Source: Saccharospirillaceae bacterium
GTDB lineage: Bacteria > Pseudomonadota > Gammaproteobacteria > Pseudomonadales > Oceanobacteraceae
NCBI GenBank assembly: GCA_021208685.1
Contig: JAJOJJ010000007.1
Coordinates: 1 to 39,174, forward strand
Direction: 5' to 3'
Length of the DNA stretch: 39,174 bases
Position 1 is the first letter of the stretch. Each line of letters starts with the position of its first letter. Positions 35,147 to 39,174 of this stretch are shown here, in pieces. The position numbers were made by a program, and so were the translations under genes. The notes below the pieces were generated by a model. It was not told where the DNA came from. It saw only the letters and a list, made by a program, of their open reading frames with translations, and made no database searches.

Positions 35147-36025
35147 TCAGAGGGTGGCTGGTGGTTGCCCGGTGGCGGAGTAAAGATCGATCCACAGGCG
35201 CTTGTCGGCTAACGGAGTCTGCTCAGGCAGCAGCGGGTTTTTAAGGGGAATAATCCAGCTGTGCCTGAATCGGCTGAGGGGAAATATGTCGCGTGTTGTC
35301 GGATGTTGCTGCAGGAAATTCATCAGCTCACCACGGGCGGCCAGTTGCTCCATGCCTTTGGTCAGCCGTTCGGCAAGGCGCGGGTTGCTGCGGCTGACGA
35401 AAAAGTACATCGGAAAGGGGTAATTAAGGATGATGCGTTCGTAGACCATCAGGTCGTCGCGGTTGACCTGACTGACTTCGGCATACACTTCATTGATGCC
35501 GCGCGGAAAGTAGTCACAGCGGCCGGCCAGCAGCATTGGGTACATCACTTCAAATTTGGTTGTTCTCTGCACATTAAAGCCGTTGGCTTCGAGGATATCG
35601 GAGTCTGGCCAGTGGTCGCCCTGACAGGCGCTCAGACGTTGCAGGTCGCTGAGATTGTGCAGATGATCAAAGCGCTTCTGATCGGTTTTGCGGATGACGG
35701 GAAGGCGAATACCCAGCAGGCCGCCATGCAGTGGGATTCGTATCGGCTGTACTAATATCTCCCGTTCGCTGTTGGTGCCGGCCCAGAAAACATCGATCAG
35801 GTTGTCATGCAGTGCCTGAAATGCCCGTGCCTGCGTCAGGCGCTCAACACGGACCAGTTGTGCCTCGCCATATTCCTGCCGGGTGCTTTCCAGTACGGAT
35901 TGCAATAAGTCGGTGTAATAGAAGTAGCTGCCATCGACAGCCGTACGTTGCGGCTGTATGCGTATTATTTCAGCCGCTAAACCTGAGCTGCTTATCAGGC
36001 ACATTATCAGCAGGAATCTGGCCAT
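35147..36025 (-). CDS. Periplasmic solute-binding protein-like protein (SBP family 3 fold)
   Basis: The 292-residue protein has a signal peptide (ARFLLIMCLISSSGLAAE). The mature part looks like a type II periplasmic binding protein: DLLQSVLESTRQEYG, VFWAGTNSEREILVQPIRIP, then LLAGRCDYFPRGINEVYAEV and PMYFFVSRSNPRLAERL. No transporter genes lie nearby, so it may be a sensor or an orphan. The ATG at 36025 is preferred to that at 36028, because AGAGG is only 2 bases from the latter. It is divergent from birA. Confidence 0.78.
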   Translation of the reverse strand: MARFLLIMCLISSSGLAAEIIRIQPQRTAVDGSYFYYTDLLQSVLESTRQEYGEAQLVRVERLTQARAFQALHDNLIDVFWAGTNSEREILVQPIRIPLHGGLLGIRLPVIRKTDQKRFDHLHNLSDLQRLSACQGDHWPDSDILEANGFNVQRTTKFEVMYPMLLAGRCDYFPRGINEVYAEVSQVNRDDLMVYERIILNYPFPMYFFVSRSNPRLAERLTKGMEQLAARGELMNFLQQHPTTRDIFPLSRFRHSWIIPLKNPLLPEQTPLADKRLWIDLYSATGQPPATL

Positions 36026-36173
36026 CATTGCCTCTCGTGTTTGCACATTTGCCGCCGTCGGAATTGATTTCCAGTATGCCCGAAGGTGTTGTCGCTGTGA
36101 GTCGGCATAAATTATGACCGTTGTGCTGTGTGGGGTAGGCTGATCGGGTATATTGCAGCGCGGAGGTAGCACT

Positions 36174-37130
36174 ATGCTGAACAGAATTCTTGAATTACTG
36201 GCCGATGGTCAGTTTCATTCCGGCGAAGAGCTGGGCGAAACACTGGGCGTCAGCCGGGCTGCGGTATGGAAACAACTGAAGAAACTCGATGAGCTGAATA
36301 TCCCTTATTCATCCGTCAAAGGCAAAGGCTACCGTTTGCAGGATGCGATTGAGTTGCTGGACAAAGAACGCATTCAGTCTGCGCTGACTCAGCGTCTCGA
36401 TATTCTGGAAATTCTGCTGGATGTTGGTTCCACCAATACGTATCTGTTTGAACGGGCCAGCGATCACATGGGTAAGCGCTACGCCGTGCTGGCTGAGAAG
36501 CAGATCGGTGGGCGTGGCCGCCGTGGCCGCCAGTGGGTCAGTCCTTTTGGAAAAAACATTTATTTATCGTTATTGGTTTCATTTGCCGGTGGCATGGCGG
36601 CTCTTGAAGGGCTGAGCCTGATGACTGCCATTGCCGTTGAAAAAGCGCTGGCCCGATTAGGTATTGAGGGAATTGGTCTTAAATGGCCGAACGATGTTTA
36701 CGCCGATGGGAAAAAGCTGGCGGGTATTCTGCTGGAAGTCACAGGGGAGTACAGCAGCCATTGCCAGGTGGTGATCGGCATTGGCCTTAATCTGGCGCTC
36801 AGCCGTTCTGATGCTGAAAATATTGAACAACCCTGGGCTGAATTGCGCACGCTTAAGCCGGGGTTGTCGCGGAACACCGTAGCAGCGACCATTCTGGATG
36901 AGCTGCTTTTGCGGGTGGACGATTTTCAGCGCAATGGTTTCGCACCGTATCAGCAATATTGGTCGGAGCGTGACATTTATCATCAGCAGGAAGTGCGCAT
37001 TATTTCTGCCGCCAATGAAAAACGCGGCAAAGTAAAAGGCGTCAACCGCAAAGGTGAGCTGATGCTGCATACCGAGCAGGGTATCGAGATTATCAATGCC
37101 GGAGAGATCAGTGTCCGTCCTGTTAATTGA
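36174..37130 (+). CDS. birA: Biotin operon repressor / biotin-protein ligase
   Basis: This is a 318-residue bifunctional BirA. The N-terminal winged helix (SGEELGETLGVSRAAVWKQL, 17-36) should bind the bio operator. The ligase domain carries GGRGRRGRQW (112-121), the biotinyl-AMP loop, and LKWPNDVYADGKKLAGIL, followed by the C-terminal SH3-like domain (GKVKGVNRKGELML). It attaches biotin to acetyl-CoA carboxylase. GGAGG precedes the ATG at 36174. The coaX gene overlaps its end by 20 bases; birA-coaX is a frequent order in this group. Confidence 0.96.
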   Translation: MLNRILELLADGQFHSGEELGETLGVSRAAVWKQLKKLDELNIPYSSVKGKGYRLQDAIELLDKERIQSALTQRLDILEILLDVGSTNTYLFERASDHMGKRYAVLAEKQIGGRGRRGRQWVSPFGKNIYLSLLVSFAGGMAALEGLSLMTAIAVEKALARLGIEGIGLKWPNDVYADGKKLAGILLEVTGEYSSHCQVVIGIGLNLALSRSDAENIEQPWAELRTLKPGLSRNTVAATILDELLLRVDDFQRNGFAPYQQYWSERDIYHQQEVRIISAANEKRGKVKGVNRKGELMLHTEQGIEIINAGEISVRPVN

Positions 37131-37830
37131 TGCCGGTAACAGCCGAATTAAATGGCAGTGCCGTCGTGGTGGCATCGTTATGTCGCACGGTGTGGTCGCT
37201 CATACAGAGCTTAACGCTGCCGATGATCCATTTCCGGCGAAGTGTGATCGGGTGCTGGTTGCCAGTGTCCGTGACAATACTGACCTGCACCATTATCTGC
37301 ATCTGCGCTACGGCGCCAGATTGCATTGGCTGGCGCAGCCGGTAAGTCATTATCCTGAATTTAAACATTGCTACCCTCAGCCCTCACGGCTTGGTGTGGA
37401 CCGCTGGCTGGCAATGCTTGGGGGCCGCTGTCATTATTCTGGCCCTTTGCTGGTGGTGGATGCAGGTACGGCGCTGACGGTTGATTTAATGTCGGCAGAC
37501 AATCACCATGAGGGCGGATTTATTGTGCCTGGTTTGCAATTAGCACAGCAGGCACTCTTTAACAGCACTCAGCGGGTGCGGCCTTATGCCGATGAACAGA
37601 TGGCTCTGAATCGGCAGCCGGGGCAGGATACGGTCAGCTGTGTCAGTTCCGGCGTTTACCGTCAGCAACTGGCTCTGGTGTCTTCCGTGCAGCAGGATTA
37701 CCCACAGCATTTGTTGCTTGTTACTGGTGGCGATGGTTTATGGTTGGCGGCAGAGCTGGGCTGTGAGTACCGGCCTGATCTTGTATTTGATGGTATGGAT
37801 TCCTTATGCGCTGGATCTTTTTTACCCTAG
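37111..37830 (+). CDS. coaX: Type III pantothenate kinase
   Basis: The 239-residue protein starts with the phosphate-binding motif SVLLIDAGNSRIKWQ (D-x-G-N-x3-K), has SRLGVDRWLAMLGG and LLVVDAGTALTVDLM, and GGFIVPGLQLAQQAL, all type III hallmarks. It does the first step of coenzyme A synthesis. The start is taken as GTG at 37111, because GGAGAG lies six bases upstream and the family begins there; an ATG five codons earlier is in frame. It overlaps birA by 20 bases and the next gene by 25. Confidence 0.95.
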   Translation: MSVLLIDAGNSRIKWQCRRGGIVMSHGVVAHTELNAADDPFPAKCDRVLVASVRDNTDLHHYLHLRYGARLHWLAQPVSHYPEFKHCYPQPSRLGVDRWLAMLGGRCHYSGPLLVVDAGTALTVDLMSADNHHEGGFIVPGLQLAQQALFNSTQRVRPYADEQMALNRQPGQDTVSCVSSGVYRQQLALVSSVQQDYPQHLLLVTGGDGLWLAAELGCEYRPDLVFDGMDSLCAGSFLP

Positions 37831-38474
37831 TGTTTGGCAACCTGTTGTTGCTGGTAACTTTCTGGCAAAAGCAGGGGGAAGTGAACGCTGTGCCGCTCAG
37901 TGCGCTGGAGATTCCTGGCGCCGTCAGGCATTTGCAGTTGGTCAGCGAGGCCAGAGACAGTCTGGCACCTGCCGCTCCGCGCAATGGTGGCGGTGATCGT
38001 GGCTCCCTCTGCTATGTCGCTGGTCCCTATGCTGAAGAGCTGGATGCGAGACATTTACTGGCCCGGGTGACGGCATTAGGTCTGCATGGCCGTATCAACC
38101 TGGTTGAGATAGCCAGTGGAGAGCCTTCCGAATATTGGGTTCATGTACCACCCCGTGCGACGAGGGAAGAAGCCCTGCGTACACTAAAGGAACTGCAGAA
38201 GCGTAAAATCGACAGCTACATTATTACTCAGGGTGACCTTGCTGAAGGCGTGTCGCTCGGGTTATTCCGCAATAAAGAATCGGCTTATGGCCTGCAGAAA
38301 GACGTTGAGCAGTTTGGCATTCCGGTTGACGTGCTGGTGGTTGCCAAAGCGACACGAGAGTATTGGGTTGAAGTTGTTGAGGTATCCCAGCTCAATGACC
38401 GGATGCGCGAACGGATTCAGGCGGGCGATAAAGAAATCAGTTGGCAGCTGGTTGAATGCAGCCGGGCGGGCTGA
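37806..38474 (+). CDS. SPOR-domain membrane protein
   Basis: The 222-residue protein has one N-terminal membrane anchor (FFTLVFGNLLLLVTFW) and a C-terminal SPOR domain (about 155-205): LGLFRNKESAYGLQKDVEQF and onwards. SPOR domains bind denuded peptidoglycan at division sites. It overlaps coaX by 25 bases and ends the birA-coaX unit. Frequent companion of coaX in Pseudomonas-like genomes. Confidence 0.85.
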   Translation: MRWIFFTLVFGNLLLLVTFWQKQGEVNAVPLSALEIPGAVRHLQLVSEARDSLAPAAPRNGGGDRGSLCYVAGPYAEELDARHLLARVTALGLHGRINLVEIASGEPSEYWVHVPPRATREEALRTLKELQKRKIDSYIITQGDLAEGVSLGLFRNKESAYGLQKDVEQFGIPVDVLVVAKATREYWVEVVEVSQLNDRMRERIQAGDKEISWQLVECSRAG

Positions 38475-38548
38475 TTGTACGTAATCTGTACAATAGGCGC
38501 TGTTTTTGCTGCAATTCCGTAAGTCGATAATAAATAAGCGAAAAAGTG

Positions 38549-38577
38549 TTGACAGCTATCCACCTCATCAACATAAT
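38549..38577 (+). promoter_or_regulatory. Promoter of the tRNA-tuf cluster
   Basis: TTGACA (38549-38554), a 17-base spacer and CATAAT (38572-38577) are followed by a GC-rich stretch (ACGCGCC). This is a strong sigma-70 promoter with a discriminator typical of stable RNA genes under stringent control. Confidence 0.88.
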
Positions 38578-38589
38578 ACGCGCCACTTC

Positions 38590-38673
38590 GGTGGGGTTCC
38601 CGAGCGGCCAAAGGGATCAGACTGTAAATCTGACGCGAAAGCTTCGCTGGTTCGAATCCAGCTCCCACCACCA
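38590..38673 (+). tRNA. tRNA-Tyr (GTA)
   Basis: 84 bases with a long variable arm, anticodon GTA at 38624-38626, acceptor GGTGGGG pairing with TCCCACC (one G-T), TTCGAAT loop and encoded CCA. First of three tRNAs before tuf, as in E. coli tyrU-glyT-thrT-tufB. Confidence 0.97.
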
Positions 38674-38754
38674 CTTTTAACAATCTGCAGGATTGGATTG
38701 TTGGAGCCAGCAGGCGAGCTGTGTGGCCATTGTCCCGGCGAGCTTTCTGAATAA

Positions 38755-38828
<74 letters not shown>

Positions 38829-38833
38829 AATTA

Positions 38834-38909
<76 letters not shown>

Positions 38910-38920
38910 TTATTCATGAA

Positions 38921-38945
38921 AGGTAGGCCGTTGGTCTGCCTTTTT
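38921..38945 (+). terminator. Attenuator-like terminator between tRNA-Thr and tuf
   Basis: AGGTAGGCC (38921-38929) pairs with GGTCTGCCT (38933-38941), with G-T pairs, around GTT and is followed by T5. The tuf ATG is 48 bases further, so tuf transcription must pass it or start in that short gap. Confidence 0.7.
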
Positions 38946-38993
38946 GTGTATGTAACGAAGAAACGATAACCACACTGACAAAGAGACAGGGTC

Positions 38994-39174
38994 ATGGCAA
39001 AGGAAACGTTTGAACGCTCAAAACCCCACGTAAACGTTGGCACTATTGGTCACGTTGACCACGGTAAAACCACTCTGACAGCGGCTCTGACCCGCGTATG
39101 TTCCGAAGTATGGGGCGGTAAAGCGGTAGCGTTCGACGGTATCGACAATGCTCCTGAAGAGCGTGAGCGTGGTA
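38994..39174 (+). CDS. tuf: Elongation factor Tu (5' part)
   Basis: The first 60 residues read [20 protein letters not shown] then [14 protein letters not shown], the G1 P-loop (GHVDHGKT), up to NAPEERERG, the start of switch I. The window ends here. It brings aminoacyl-tRNA to the ribosome. Placement after tRNA-Thr identifies it as the tufB-type copy. Confidence 0.97.
   Translation, partial: MAKETFERSKPHVNVGTIGHVDHGKTTLTAALTRVCSEVWGGKAVAFDGIDNAPEERERG

Overview
The window looks like a gammaproteobacterial chromosome of the marine Oceanospirillales kind (Thalassolituus or Oceanobacter-like; inferred from gene content, not from a search). The right-hand part is ordinary backbone: mqo, the three-gene pntAA-pntAB-pntB transhydrogenase, birA-coaX-SPOR protein, and tRNA-Tyr, tRNA-Gly and tRNA-Thr running into the start of an EF-Tu gene. 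The left 22.9 kb is accessory DNA, with recombinases, an IS, toxin-antitoxin genes, several broken genes and short genes with their own operators.

Layout. 1-1844: a heavy-metal module, a PbrR/CadR-like MerR regulator divergent from a CDF transporter with an HMA-like domain, followed by an lspA gene that has lost its catalytic 3' half. 2174-4696: an SOS-controlled umuD / HExxH (LPD1-like) / umuC operon with a clear LexA box and a clear terminator. 4830-6909: two tandem tiny one-helix membrane proteins, an XRE regulator whose likely palindromic operator occurs in front of itself and of a lipoprotein/secreted-protein pair, then a lone Xre/MbcA/ParS-like antitoxin. 7141-8782: a complete hipBA. 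8893-15294: a three-gene tyrosine-recombinase operon that resembles the Gamma-Mobile-Trio (GmtX/Y/Z) of mobile defence islands, with an inverted repeat just past its last gene. 15400-20553: cargo, comprising two decayed AbiE-type antitoxins (one cut by an IS3-family element), a truncated AbiEii toxin, and an intact methyltransferase-HNH fusion protein. 20594-20766: a cluster of CTTTCAC repeats. 20842-22495: a second complete hipBA, about 90% identical in protein to the first, in the opposite orientation. 22623-22856: the tail of a dead Blc-type lipocalin gene, where the chromosome backbone appears to resume.

22970-39174: a hydrolase/SDR pair divergent from a PucR/CdaR-type regulator; a PfkB adenosine kinase divergent from a potassium channel; cytochrome c' convergent with cytochrome b561; pnt operon and mqo; a periplasmic solute-binding protein divergent from birA; coaX and a SPOR protein; then the tRNA-tuf cluster.

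How it may work together: the most unusual unit is the recombinase trio and its cargo, enclosed between two inverted hipBA modules that each carry three HipB operators at exact 28-bp spacing. The intact candidate effector in that cargo is the methyltransferase-HNH protein; the AbiE modules beside it are already broken. This suggests an island with defence-type cargo that is turning over, plus HipBA copies close enough to cross-regulate each other and, in principle, to invert the 12 kb between them.
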